64,000 nt of DNA, from positions 148,714 through 212,713 of the forward strand of contig CANFRC010000004.1 in the NCBI GenBank assembly GCA_947449315.1, written 5' to 3'. Positions 9,665 to 18,707 of the stretch are shown piece by piece. Position 1 is the first letter of the stretch. Every line of letters starts with the position of its first letter. Position numbers and translations under genes: made by a program. The DNA is from Bacteroidota bacterium (GTDB lineage: Bacteria; Bacteroidota; Bacteroidia; 2-12-FULL-35-15). Under the pieces are notes generated by a model that was not told where the DNA came from, made no database searches, and saw nothing but the letters and a program-made list of their open reading frames with translations.

Positions 9665-9916
9665 GATTGAAATAATTTTTGTTTGATTAAGAAGGTTTGA
9701 TTTTATGACTACAAATTTGCAATTATTATTGATACTAAAAAGACATTTTTTTGCCTTTCTCTTATTGTCCAACTCAGAATATTTTTGGATAGTGGAGTTA
9801 TCTATTTGAGATCATAAATTCCTTAACTAGTTGAATAAATGCTTGTTTACTGCAACTATTCCCTAATAATTAGCATCTAGTCCTAGGAAAAATCTTTTTA
9901 TTTTTTATTTTTTTGA

Positions 9917-9924
9917 TATATTTG
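9917..9924 (+). promoter_or_regulatory. Putative -7 element (TATATTTG) in front of the decayed cargo gene
   Basis: Matches TAnnTTTG. It lies about 45 bases before the signal-peptide-like remnant and about 310 bases before the intact choice-of-anchor-L gene, which it could still serve. No good -33 element is visible. Confidence 0.35.
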
Positions 9925-9969
9925 TCTGGTTTTCAGTGCTCAACAAAAAATAATGACGTTTTCAATTTT

Positions 9970-10163
9970 AGAAAATATCGATTTTTAGGTTCAATTGCTT
10001 TTGTATTTGTTTCGCAATTCTCCAATGCTCCGCCTACGACATGCAAATTTTTGATAAATGGGGAGAATGGCTTCTTGAAACGACAGATAATAATAAAGGT
10101 GCTGATGGAACAGATAAAGGGAAAAATGTCCTTCAGCAGTTTATGTGGTATGATTTAATATAG
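9970..10163 (+). pseudogene. Decayed T9SS type-B cargo gene: signal-peptide-like start plus sorting-domain tail
   Basis: In one frame, 9970-10029 reads RKYRFLGSIAFVFVSQFSNA, which looks like a signal peptide. In a different frame, 10035-10163 reads YDMQIFDKWGEWLLETTDNN and continues to GTDKGKNVLQQFMWYDLI and a stop. That tail closely resembles the gliding-motility-associated (CHU_C, type B) C-terminal sorting domain, compare IFNRWGEKIFETHDMNEGW in the gene at 12290. A TATATTTG -7-like box is at 9917-9924. The simplest reading is a cargo gene that lost its central region and its frame. The rest of 9665-10236 shows nothing else I can support. Confidence 0.55.
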
Positions 10164-10236
10164 CAGGATATCATTACGAAGAAAACGGTATATTCGAAGC
10201 GTGACGACGGTCAATTAATAATTTTAAAAAGGAATT

Positions 10237-12258
10237 ATGGTCTCAACAATTAAAAAAATTGCGATTGCTTTTTGTGCATTTATAACAATCAGCAATGCGG
10301 AAGCTCAATTAACTGTAAGTGGTGCATTAACACCTCCTTTGCTGGTTACAAATGTTTTACTTGGTGCTGGAGTTACGGCCTCAGGCACAACCTATACGGG
10401 TGATGTAACAGCGCGTGGAGAATTTAACGGAACCCTTTCCAATATAGGTTTTGCAGACGGTGTATTATTGTCTACAGGTGCAATAGGAAATGCTGTAGGC
10501 CCTAATGCGAGTCCCAGTATTACCACCAATTTTACAACAACATCTACAGATCCACAGCTGGCATCAATAGCTTCAGGAACGTTGTTCGATGCGGCAATTT
10601 TAGAATTTGATTTTATCCCAATGTCTGATTCAGTAAAATTCCGTTATGTTTTTGCTTCCGACGAATATCCCGAATTTGTTTGTTCTACTTTTAATGATGT
10701 ATTTGGATTTTTTATATCTGGCCCTAATCCTGCAGGTGGCAGCTATACGAATCAGAACATTGCGATCATCCCTGGAACTGCTTTACCTGTTGCTATTAAC
10801 ACTGTCAACCCGGGTGTTGCCGGAACATCAAGTGCTGGTGGATCTTGTACGAGTTTAGCCTATTCATCTTACTATTTTGATAATTTGACACCGCCGGGAG
10901 CAACTGTTGAATATGATGGGTTTACGGTTCCATTAACTGCAAAGGCTGCTGTGGTATGCGGACAAACCTACCACATTAAAATTGCGATAGCTGATGTGGG
11001 CGATGGCGGTTGGGATTCAGGTGTATTTTTGGAAGCAGGAAGTTTTAGCAGTCAGGGGGTTACGATTGTTCCACAAATAAGTTATGGTGGCGCAAATGAT
11101 TCTACACTTTATGAAGGGTGTGGTTTAGCATGCATTTATTTTGTGAGAACATCTAACATCGCAAACGCAGATACTGTAAATGTTACTATCGGCGGTTCCG
11201 CGATCAATGGTGTTGATTACAATACAGGAGTATTAGGTATTCCTTTACCTAGCCAATTGTTCTTTTCTCCAGGTCAGGATTCGATTTCTTATTGTATCAA
11301 CGCAGTAGCAGATGGAATAACGGAAGGGCTAGATACGATTACATTAGCGATTCTTCAGACAGGAGTTAGTTTATGTGCCCCCACAACACTTAACGCCACA
11401 ATTTATTTGAATGAATATGCTCCATTAACTGTGCTAACAAGCGATACTACTTTTTGTAATTTGGGTGGAACAGCTAACATCACTACTACTGTTTCAGGAG
11501 GCGTTCAACCGTATACATATACCTGGACGGGTGGATTACCGCCCGTTGCAGATCCAACTACCACCGTTGCCTCTACAACAAGTTATATAGTCACCGTGAG
11601 CGATGCTTGTACCGGCTCGCCCGACCCAACGCCTGCAGTGAGTGATACAGCAACTATAACGGTAGCCGTTTTTGCTCCCTTAACAGTTAATGCTGGAAGC
11701 GATCTTTTGGTGTGCCCTGGTGATGTATTGAACCTGCAAGCATTGATCTCCGGTGGTGGAAATCCGTATGTGTATAACTGGACAACTGTTTCAGGTACTG
11801 GCACGGTAGATTCTCCTAATTCTTCTGTAACAACTGTGGCTGCTAATTCATCAAGCACTTATCAGATAACGGTTTCCGATGTTTGTTTAAACACACAAAA
11901 TGATCAGGTGACAATTAATGTCGAGCCGAGTTGTATATTAAATATTCCGAATGTTATTACACCTGATGCTCATGGCCCTGCATTAAATGAATTTTTCTAC
12001 GTTGAAAATTTAGATAAATTTCCAGGTAGCATCCTGACAATTTATAACAGATGGGGAAATAAAATATATGAAAGTGCGGATTACAAAAACAATTGGAATG
12101 GTTCAAAATGCGTCGATGGAGTTTATTATTACATCTTGACTGTTCCTATTTTGGGTAATGTATTAGCAAATGCAGAGGAAAGCCCTTCCTTCAAAACACA
12201 ATCCTCGTCGAATAAAAAAGTATTTGCAGGATACTTTCAAATTACGAGAATGAAATAA
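10237..12258 (+). CDS. Choice-of-anchor-L protein with T9SS type-B sorting domain
   Basis: A 673-residue secreted surface protein. A signal peptide (cleavage near NAEAQ, residue 24) precedes a choice-of-anchor-L domain at about residues 30-265 (FADGVLLSTGAIGNAVGPN, FRYVFASDEYPEFVC, VFGFFISGPNP). A Calx-beta-like segment follows at about 280-390 (INGVDYNTG, DGITEGLDTITLAI), then two Ig/SprB-like repeats at about 395-565. The gliding-motility-associated C-terminal domain is at about 566-673 (NIPNVITPDAHGPALNEFF, IYNRWGNKIYES). Type-B tails direct export by the T9SS and attachment or release at the cell surface. An AAGGA-like sequence precedes the ATG. Ligand unknown; adhesion or surface structure is inferred. 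Confidence 0.9.
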   Translation: MVSTIKKIAIAFCAFITISNAEAQLTVSGALTPPLLVTNVLLGAGVTASGTTYTGDVTARGEFNGTLSNIGFADGVLLSTGAIGNAVGPNASPSITTNFTTTSTDPQLASIASGTLFDAAILEFDFIPMSDSVKFRYVFASDEYPEFVCSTFNDVFGFFISGPNPAGGSYTNQNIAIIPGTALPVAINTVNPGVAGTSSAGGSCTSLAYSSYYFDNLTPPGATVEYDGFTVPLTAKAAVVCGQTYHIKIAIADVGDGGWDSGVFLEAGSFSSQGVTIVPQISYGGANDSTLYEGCGLACIYFVRTSNIANADTVNVTIGGSAINGVDYNTGVLGIPLPSQLFFSPGQDSISYCINAVADGITEGLDTITLAILQTGVSLCAPTTLNATIYLNEYAPLTVLTSDTTFCNLGGTANITTTVSGGVQPYTYTWTGGLPPVADPTTTVASTTSYIVTVSDACTGSPDPTPAVSDTATITVAVFAPLTVNAGSDLLVCPGDVLNLQALISGGGNPYVYNWTTVSGTGTVDSPNSSVTTVAANSSSTYQITVSDVCLNTQNDQVTINVEPSCILNIPNVITPDAHGPALNEFFYVENLDKFPGSILTIYNRWGNKIYESADYKNNWNGSKCVDGVYYYILTVPILGNVLANAEESPSFKTQSSSNKKVFAGYFQITRMK

Positions 12259-12289
12259 TTCTATAAAGCCTTTTTGTAAGGTTTTTTTA

Positions 12290-14458
12290 ATGAAAAAAAA
12301 ACTACTAGTATTAGTATTGTTTTTAACCTTGATTCCGTTAAAAAACTTCGCTACACATATTGTGGGTGGTGAAATTTTTTATGATAATTTAGGTGGTAAT
12401 AATTACCGAATTACATTGAAGGTATACCGGGATTGCCTCACCGGAATTGCTCCTTACGATGACCCGGCCTCTGTTTTTATTTTTAATAGTGCAGGTGCAT
12501 TTATAGATAGTTTAGAAATTCCATTCCCGGGGTCAGTCACTCTTCCAGTAACAATCAACAATCCTTGTTTTACGCCTCCTGCTAATGTTTGCGTTGAAGA
12601 AGCCGTATATCAGGCAGTAGTCAATCTTCCAAATATTCCTGGCGGATATAATATTACCTATCAGCGATGTTGCAGAAATGGAACGATTCTAAATTTGATT
12701 GGGCCTGGAAATGTAGGATCAACATACATGGCTCATATTCCCGATAATACCATAGCACCTGGAAATAGCAGCCCAAGGTTCACAAATTTTCCACCGCTAT
12801 TTTTATGCCTTGGAGTACCATTGTATTTTGATCATTCTGCTTCCGATCCTGATGGCGATTCCCTTTATTATGAATTATGTGACCCGTATACTGGTTTGGA
12901 TCCAACTTGTAATATACTAGGACCAACAGCTGCCGTGGGTTGTCCTGCAATTGCTTCTCCGCCGCCATATCCTTTTGTACCGTGGTTAGCTCCTTATAAT
13001 GGTACTTACCCCATGAGTGCATCGCCTGCAATTAGTATAAATCCTGTTACTGGCTTGATGACAGGGACACCCAATTTGCTTGGGCAATGGGTGGTAGGTG
13101 TTTGTGTCAGCGAATACCGCAGTGGTGTATTAATAGATGTTAATAAGCGAGATTTCCAGTTTAATGTGGTTGACTGTCCTGGATTGCCTGTTGCTTCCAT
13201 CCCGTTGCAAACAATTTTTTGCTTTGGTTATAATGTGAATTTTACACAAAACAGTATCAATGCATTTACATATCACTGGGATTTTGGCGATCCAACTACT
13301 ACACTTGATACATCCAATTTACTCGCTCCAACATGGACCTATTCTGATTCGGGAACTTATGTAGTTACGCTAATAATAAATCCGGGAACACTTTGTGCGG
13401 ATACAAATTCCAATACATTTTATATATATCCTTTGCTTGCCCCATCCTTCGTGCCACCTGCAGGGCAATGTATCGATGTGAATCATTTTAATTTTACAGC
13501 AGCGGGAGCATTTATGGGGAATGGTACTTTTTTATGGGACTTTGGATCCCATGCAAATCCGATATCCAGTAATTTGCAAAATCCATCTAATGTGATTTTT
13601 GATGCTCCTGGAATTTATTCGGTTACACTTACCATAAGCGAAAACGGTTGCTCTCAAAGTTATACAGCTAATGTTGAGGTGTACCCTAAACCAGTTGCTA
13701 ATTATGGATTAGGTTCAACCCTCTCCTGCAATTTGCAGCCTGTATATTTTATTGATAGCTCTTATTCCCCGCCACTTTCATACCTGTGGTCTTTTGGTGA
13801 TGGAACATCTTCAATTATTCAAAATCCAATACATATGTATCCTTTTGTAGGTTCATTTACATCAAGTTTAATTGTGACTTCTGTGTATGGTTGTAAGGAT
13901 ACATTTTCACTTTCTTCTCCCGTGAGTGTTTATTCTTCTCCTCAAGCAGGGTTCAACGTTTCCCCTCAAGATACATCCATTTTTTATCCGCAAATAACGT
14001 CAGTTGATATCAGTACTGGCGCTACCGATTGTGACTTGTATTGGGGCGATGGGACTTCAAGCACCAGTTGTGATACTATTCATAATTACACTCAGCCGGG
14101 TACTTACACCATTATGCAGGTTGTTGCGAATGCTTTGGGATGTAAGGATACCGCGTACTCAACTGTTGTGATTGAACCGGAATATTTATTTTGGTTACCA
14201 AATGCATTTACACCCAATGGAAATGGGTTGAATGATATTTTCAAACCTATACTATTAGGAGTTCATAATTACTCCTTCCTGATCTTTAACAGATGGGGCG
14301 AAAAAATATTTGAAACGCACGACATGAATGAAGGTTGGAGCGGCTATTACAACATGAAACTATGTGAACAGGATGTATACGTGTATAAGATAACGTTCGT
14401 TGATGATGTATCACAATTAGATCATAAATACATTGGGAAAGTTACCCTCGTACGATAA
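12290..14458 (+). CDS. PKD-domain protein with T9SS type-B sorting domain
   Basis: A 722-residue secreted protein. The signal peptide ends near KNFAT. The N-terminal module starts HIVGGEIFYDNLGGNNYRIT and continues to YRDC and YQRCCRN, a Cys-containing module recurrent in large Bacteroidota surface proteins. PKD-like repeats follow, each with a WDFGD or WSFGDG core, at about residues 325-375, 410-470, 495-550 and a degenerate one at 575-625 (LYWGDGTSS). The type-B sorting tail starts near 634 (LPNAFTPNGNGLNDIF, IFNRWGEKIFETHD). It starts 31 bases after the choice-of-anchor-L gene, so the two are likely cotranscribed cargo. Role is probably adhesive; no catalytic motif is seen. Confidence 0.9.
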   Translation: MKKKLLVLVLFLTLIPLKNFATHIVGGEIFYDNLGGNNYRITLKVYRDCLTGIAPYDDPASVFIFNSAGAFIDSLEIPFPGSVTLPVTINNPCFTPPANVCVEEAVYQAVVNLPNIPGGYNITYQRCCRNGTILNLIGPGNVGSTYMAHIPDNTIAPGNSSPRFTNFPPLFLCLGVPLYFDHSASDPDGDSLYYELCDPYTGLDPTCNILGPTAAVGCPAIASPPPYPFVPWLAPYNGTYPMSASPAISINPVTGLMTGTPNLLGQWVVGVCVSEYRSGVLIDVNKRDFQFNVVDCPGLPVASIPLQTIFCFGYNVNFTQNSINAFTYHWDFGDPTTTLDTSNLLAPTWTYSDSGTYVVTLIINPGTLCADTNSNTFYIYPLLAPSFVPPAGQCIDVNHFNFTAAGAFMGNGTFLWDFGSHANPISSNLQNPSNVIFDAPGIYSVTLTISENGCSQSYTANVEVYPKPVANYGLGSTLSCNLQPVYFIDSSYSPPLSYLWSFGDGTSSIIQNPIHMYPFVGSFTSSLIVTSVYGCKDTFSLSSPVSVYSSPQAGFNVSPQDTSIFYPQITSVDISTGATDCDLYWGDGTSSTSCDTIHNYTQPGTYTIMQVVANALGCKDTAYSTVVIEPEYLFWLPNAFTPNGNGLNDIFKPILLGVHNYSFLIFNRWGEKIFETHDMNEGWSGYYNMKLCEQDVYVYKITFVDDVSQLDHKYIGKVTLVR

Positions 14459-14477
14459 GACTTCAGTAGCCAAAATG

Positions 14478-15992
14478 TTATATAAGCATCTTTCCGTCCA
14501 TCTCTTTCGGAACGGCAATCTCCATCATTTTTAAAATTGTTGGAGCAAGATCTGCTAACTTTCCATCTACTACTTTCTTATAATCAGAATCTATTAAAAT
14601 ACACGGAACCGGATTGGTGCTGTGCGCTGTATTAGGCGTTCCATCTGGATTGATTGCAACATCCGCATTGCCATGGTCGGCTATGATGATGAATGAATAT
14701 CCATTTTCTATGCCTGTTTCAACCACTCTTTTTAAACACCCATCAACTGTTTCAACTGCTTTTACAATTGCAGCATAAACGCCTGTGTGGCCCACCATAT
14801 CTGCATTAGCGTAATTAAGACAAATGAAATCAATGATGCCTTTTTGTAATTCCGGAATAATTTTATCTGTTAATTCAATTGCACTCATTTCTGGTAGAAG
14901 ATCATAGGTTGCAACTTTGGGGGAGGCAGCCATAATTCTTTTTTCACCTATAAATTCTTTTTCTCTTCCGCCAGAAAAGAAAAAAGTAACATGCGGATAT
15001 TTTTCAGTTTCCGCAATTCTAATTTGTGTCTTTCCTGCTTTTTCTAAAACTTCTCCAAGGGTATTTATTAGGTTGTCCTTGTCATATAATACATGTACAT
15101 TTTTAAATGTATGATCATAGTTTGTCATTGTTACATAATACAAGGGCAGGGTATTCATGCCATGGTCTGGCCTATTTTCTTGGGTAAGTACTTGAGTTAT
15201 TTCTCGGCACCTGTCGGTTCGGAAATTGAAACAGATGACAACATCATTTTCTTTTACCAGTCCTATCGAATTTCCAGAAGCATCTGTTAGTTTTATGGGT
15301 TTGATAAATTCGTCTGTTACGTTTTCTGAATATGATTCTTCAACCGCGTTCAATACATGTTGCGTTTTTTTACCTTCTCCCTTTATCAACAAATCATACG
15401 CAAGCTTCACTCGCTCCCACCGTTTATCTCTATCCATAGCATAGTAACGCCCGATAACACTTGCAATTTTACCTTCAGAATTCTTCAGGTGATCTTCCAG
15501 ATTTTTTAAATAAGGCAATCCGCTTTTTGGGTCAGTATCTCTTCCATCAGTGAAAGCGTGTATAAATAAATGCTGTAGGCCATGGGTTTTTGCTAGGTCA
15601 CATAAGTAATGTAAATGCGATTGAGAAGAGTGAACACCTCCTTCAGAAACCAATCCCATCAAGTGAACCGACTTGTTATTTTGTTTTGCATATTGAAAAG
15701 CCTTCAATAATTCCGGATTATTATCGATCGTTTTTTCTCGAATCGCTTTATTGATTAGTTCCAGATCTTGATAGACAATTCTTCCAGCACCAATGTTGAG
15801 GTGACCAACTTCACTATTGCCCATTTGTCCATCTGGCAAGCCTACTTTTTGACCTGAAGTATGAAGTTTACTATGCGGATATTTTTTGTACAGACTATCA
15901 ACAAAAGGAGTCTTAGAATTTGCAATGGCATCTGCCTTCGACCCATCACCTAACCCCCAACCGTCTAAAATTATTAATGCAACTTTTTTCAT
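14478..15992 (-). CDS. gpmI: 2,3-bisphosphoglycerate-independent phosphoglycerate mutase
   Basis: Interconverts 3- and 2-phosphoglycerate in glycolysis and gluconeogenesis without a bisphosphoglycerate cofactor, using two Mn2+. The 504-residue length is normal. Visible motifs: LIILDGWGLG at the N-terminus (metal Asp), MGNSEVGHLNIGAGR with the phosphoserine nucleophile at about residue 60, DGRDTDPKSG, YAMDRDKRWER, and the C-terminal metal site NYANADMVGHTG and IIADHGNAD. The ATG is preceded by CTAGGAGT, one of the few clear Shine-Dalgarno-like sequences here. The histidine kinase gene ends 41 bases upstream on the same strand, so readthrough is possible. Confidence 0.97.
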   Translation of the reverse strand: MKKVALIILDGWGLGDGSKADAIANSKTPFVDSLYKKYPHSKLHTSGQKVGLPDGQMGNSEVGHLNIGAGRIVYQDLELINKAIREKTIDNNPELLKAFQYAKQNNKSVHLMGLVSEGGVHSSQSHLHYLCDLAKTHGLQHLFIHAFTDGRDTDPKSGLPYLKNLEDHLKNSEGKIASVIGRYYAMDRDKRWERVKLAYDLLIKGEGKKTQHVLNAVEESYSENVTDEFIKPIKLTDASGNSIGLVKENDVVICFNFRTDRCREITQVLTQENRPDHGMNTLPLYYVTMTNYDHTFKNVHVLYDKDNLINTLGEVLEKAGKTQIRIAETEKYPHVTFFFSGGREKEFIGEKRIMAASPKVATYDLLPEMSAIELTDKIIPELQKGIIDFICLNYANADMVGHTGVYAAIVKAVETVDGCLKRVVETGIENGYSFIIIADHGNADVAINPDGTPNTAHSTNPVPCILIDSDYKKVVDGKLADLAPTILKMMEIAVPKEMDGKMLI

Positions 15993-16033
15993 ACTCCTAG
16001 AATTTAGTCAAACGTTATTGAACAACTTTAAAA

Positions 16034-17014
16034 TCACAAACTAAATATGACTTCAAAAATGCTTCCGTTCGGATGATTATTTTTTACGCAAATGGTTCCG
16101 TTATGTTGTTCAACTAGATAATTCACAATGTATAAACCCAATCCAGTCCCTTTTGTATTTCGCGTTTCTTCATTTCCTACACGATAGAATTTTTGGAAAA
16201 TGCGAACCTTTTCTGTGTCTAAAATTCCTGCACCTTCATCTGCAACACATAAAATTATTTGCTCCTTTCCTTTTCTTAAACTTACTGTGATCTTTGAATT
16301 ATCTGGGGAATATTTTACAGCATTTTCAACTAAATTTAAAACGATGGAAGGGAAGCTTGTTCTGTCAATAGGCATAAAAATAGCTGGATCGATATTCAAT
16401 TCTAATTTTTGTTTATAGTTGAAAGATGAAATGGTTTGATTTAAACCTTCTCTTAGATAATCTGATAGATTGCAATTTTCTTTATGAATGTTGAAAACAC
16501 TGTTTTCAATTTTTGCAGCTAACAAAATGTTTTCTACTAAATTATTCAGGCGGTCAGTATCTGAAATAGCATTCGAAATGATCTCTTTCTGCTTGTTTCT
16601 GTCGAGTTCATGTTTTTGCAATGTTTGCAACTGCAATTTGGTAGATGCAATGGGTGATTTCAATTCATGTGTAACAGAAAGCAAAAAGTTTTTTTGCTGC
16701 TGAGCAAGCGCTGTTTCTTTTTTAAAAGTTTTCCTGATCTGATAGATTCCTATTAAAAGAATTGCAATAAATACACTTCCTTCTCCGGCAATCATGATCC
16801 AACGCGCATGCAGTTTTGCATTTAGTTCATTTCCGCTCTTCACAATATCATTCAGCGATTCTCCATTTAGAACATTGATCTGTGATTTCAAGTAAGAGAT
16901 CTCATTGTATTGTTGGATCATGGAATAACTCCACCAGACAAACTGAACCAGCACATAGGCTACTAAAATGTAGAACCAGAATAGTGGTTTTGATTTTTTA
17001 GGTGTGGAATTCAT
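16034..17014 (-). CDS. Orphan sensor histidine kinase
   Basis: A 326-residue inner-membrane sensor kinase. Two membrane helices (about residues 11-30 and 72-91) flank a short periplasmic loop of about 40 residues. The cytoplasmic part has a HisKA H-box SVTHELKSPIAS (His at about 116) and a HATPase_c domain with N-box LNLVENAVKYSP (about 227-236), G1 VADEGAGI, FRVGNE-like F-box and G2 GTGLGLYIV. No HAMP or PAS domain is evident. No response-regulator gene is adjacent: downstream is gpmI, and upstream, divergent, is the small exported protein and RND pump. Regulation of that pump is possible but only inferred from position. Confidence 0.9.
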   Translation of the reverse strand: MNSTPKKSKPLFWFYILVAYVLVQFVWWSYSMIQQYNEISYLKSQINVLNGESLNDIVKSGNELNAKLHARWIMIAGEGSVFIAILLIGIYQIRKTFKKETALAQQQKNFLLSVTHELKSPIASTKLQLQTLQKHELDRNKQKEIISNAISDTDRLNNLVENILLAAKIENSVFNIHKENCNLSDYLREGLNQTISSFNYKQKLELNIDPAIFMPIDRTSFPSIVLNLVENAVKYSPDNSKITVSLRKGKEQIILCVADEGAGILDTEKVRIFQKFYRVGNEETRNTKGTGLGLYIVNYLVEQHNGTICVKNNHPNGSIFEVIFSL

Positions 17015-17113
17015 ACTGCTAAGGTAATAAAAAAGGCTGTCTTTAAATCAGATTGCCTTTTGAACATTATGTTAAATAAAGTTAACCCAGTATTTTTGTG
17101 TTCCAAAAAATAT

Positions 17114-17121
17114 TAATTTTG
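17114..17121 (+). promoter_or_regulatory. Putative -7 element (TAATTTTG) for the small exported protein / RND efflux operon
   Basis: TAATTTTG fits TAnnTTTG and ends 8 bases before the ATG at 17130. A TTTG lies at 17095-17098, but the 15-base spacer is shorter than the usual 19 or so. Confidence 0.35.
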
Positions 17122-17129
17122 CTTCACAA

Positions 17130-17504
17130 ATGAAAGCGAAATTATATTTTATCCTTTTCTTAGGGATGCTTTTTTTGCATCCGGGTCATTTGCTTGCTTC
17201 AATTGCAAGGCAAGGGTCTTCTTTTTGCTCCTCCTTTCAAAAAGTTCAGCTAGAGAAGGCAATTGTTTCGGATGATTCACAAAATCTAAATATATTTTTT
17301 GATGCTGATTTAGACCTTGATGACGATGATGATGTGTCATTTTCTACAAGAAAAAAAATATCTTTTGAAAATGTTTCTTCTTTAAATATTTCTCAACCTT
17401 CTAGCCGTTTTTGCATTAGTTTATCTGATGAACGTCGCTCTTACAGGTATTTTTATCACTTATCCTCTTCTCATTTTATTTCCCTGAGTTCATTAAGACT
17501 TTGA
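17130..17504 (+). CDS. Small exported acidic protein upstream of the RND efflux operon, function unknown
   Basis: A 124-residue protein with a good signal peptide (hydrophobic core about residues 5-23, cleavage near LLASIA). The mature part has a strikingly acidic run, FDADLDLDDDDDVSF, at about residues 57-71, then a basic and aromatic C-terminus with YRYFYHLSSSHFISLSSLRL. I recognise no named domain. It lies 87 bases before the efflux adaptor gene on the same strand and is divergent from the histidine kinase, so it may be the first gene of the efflux transcript. Metal binding or an envelope-stress signalling role would fit the acidic run but is speculation. Confidence 0.6.
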   Translation: MKAKLYFILFLGMLFLHPGHLLASIARQGSSFCSSFQKVQLEKAIVSDDSQNLNIFFDADLDLDDDDDVSFSTRKKISFENVSSLNISQPSSRFCISLSDERRSYRYFYHLSSSHFISLSSLRL

Positions 17505-17591
17505 TTTGTCTTAAGTAATTTTGTTTGGAAACAACTCGTTTCCATTCCAACTTCGATTAATTAACATTTCGTTTTAAAATTTTATAGATCA

Positions 17592-18680
17592 ATGAACAAA
17601 TCATCATTGGTAATAAGCATATGTTCTGTAATATGTTTTACCGCCTGCAATTCAAAAGTAGAAGAAAATAAAGAAGAAGGTCAGGGGAAGTATACCACAA
17701 CAAGTCCGATTGTAATGGACACTGTCGTTACAAAGGAGTATGTTGCGCAAATCCAATCCCTTCAGAATATTGAAATCCGCGCAAAAGTGGATGGATATGT
17801 TGAATCCATTAACGTTGACGAAGGGCAGCATGTAAATGCAGGTCAGCTTCTGTTTACCATCAGGCCGAAGGAGTACGAGGCTGAATTGGCTAAAGCAAAA
17901 GCAGAAGCAAGAACTGCAGAACTCGAAGTGCAAAATACCAAAATGCTGGCTGATAAGAACATTGTTTCTCAAACCGAACTGGCAATGGCTCAGGCAAAGC
18001 TCGACCAAGCAAAAGCAGAACAAGCCATAGCTGAATTGCATCTTTCCTATACTGAAGTGAAGGCGCCATTTGAAGGTGTGATCGACAGAATCCATTTTAA
18101 AGTAGGAAGTCTGATTGATACCGGTTCACTATTAACATCACTTTCAAATAATAAAGACATGTATGCCTATTTCAATGTATCGGAAGTGGAATACCTGGAT
18201 TACAAATCTCGTGCAAACAACGGAGAGAAAACAGCTGCCACATTGATTCTTGCGAATAACGAAGAACATAAATATATAGGAGAAGTTGAAACAATTGAAG
18301 GCGAATTCGACAACTCCACCGGGAACATCGCTTTCAGAGCGAAATTCCCAAATCCCGATTTGTTGCTAAAACATGGGGAAACAGGAAGAGTGCGGTTGAC
18401 CATCCCGCTGAAAAATGCTGTAATCATACCTCAGAAAGCTACGTTTGAAATTCAGGACAAGATTTATGTTTACGTTGTTGATCAAAACAATATTGTGAAA
18501 TCTAAAAACATTACAATCAAGCAAAGAATATCCAACCTGTATGTTATCCAAAGCGGTCTTGATGCAAAAGATAAGATTCTTCTGGAAGGAATTCAAAGTG
18601 TGAAGGATGATGATACGGTACAAACAACATTTGTTCCGGCACCTGAGATCATCAAAAATTTACAGTTAATTAAACAATAG
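17592..18680 (+). CDS. RND efflux periplasmic adaptor (AcrA/MexA-like) lipoprotein
   Basis: A 362-residue membrane fusion protein that links the RND pump to the outer-membrane channel in the periplasm. The N-terminus has a lipobox FTAC (Cys at about residue 19) for lipid anchoring. A lipoyl half motif (IRAKVDGYVESINVDEGQHV), an alpha-hairpin (LAKAKAEARTAELEVQNTK), the second half motif (EVKAPFEGVIDRIHFKVGSLI) and beta-barrel and membrane-proximal domains follow. First core gene of a complete adaptor-pump-channel operon; the pump gene begins 27 bases downstream. Confidence 0.94.
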   Translation: MNKSSLVISICSVICFTACNSKVEENKEEGQGKYTTTSPIVMDTVVTKEYVAQIQSLQNIEIRAKVDGYVESINVDEGQHVNAGQLLFTIRPKEYEAELAKAKAEARTAELEVQNTKMLADKNIVSQTELAMAQAKLDQAKAEQAIAELHLSYTEVKAPFEGVIDRIHFKVGSLIDTGSLLTSLSNNKDMYAYFNVSEVEYLDYKSRANNGEKTAATLILANNEEHKYIGEVETIEGEFDNSTGNIAFRAKFPNPDLLLKHGETGRVRLTIPLKNAVIIPQKATFEIQDKIYVYVVDQNNIVKSKNITIKQRISNLYVIQSGLDAKDKILLEGIQSVKDDDTVQTTFVPAPEIIKNLQLIKQ

Positions 18681-18707
18681 GAATTTCATTTATATAAAAT
18701 AGAAATC

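Noticed and set aside
9913..10158. 81-codon open frame in the gap before the choice-of-anchor-L gene
   Set aside because: It starts before the expected transcription start (the -7-like box is at 9917-9924), and its second half is out of frame with the sorting-domain-like sequence. I treat it as part of a pseudogene rather than a gene.
17652..18095. 147-codon minus-strand open frame inside the efflux adaptor
   Set aside because: Shadow of the adaptor gene; rich in Cys and Phe, no signal and no homology that I recognise.
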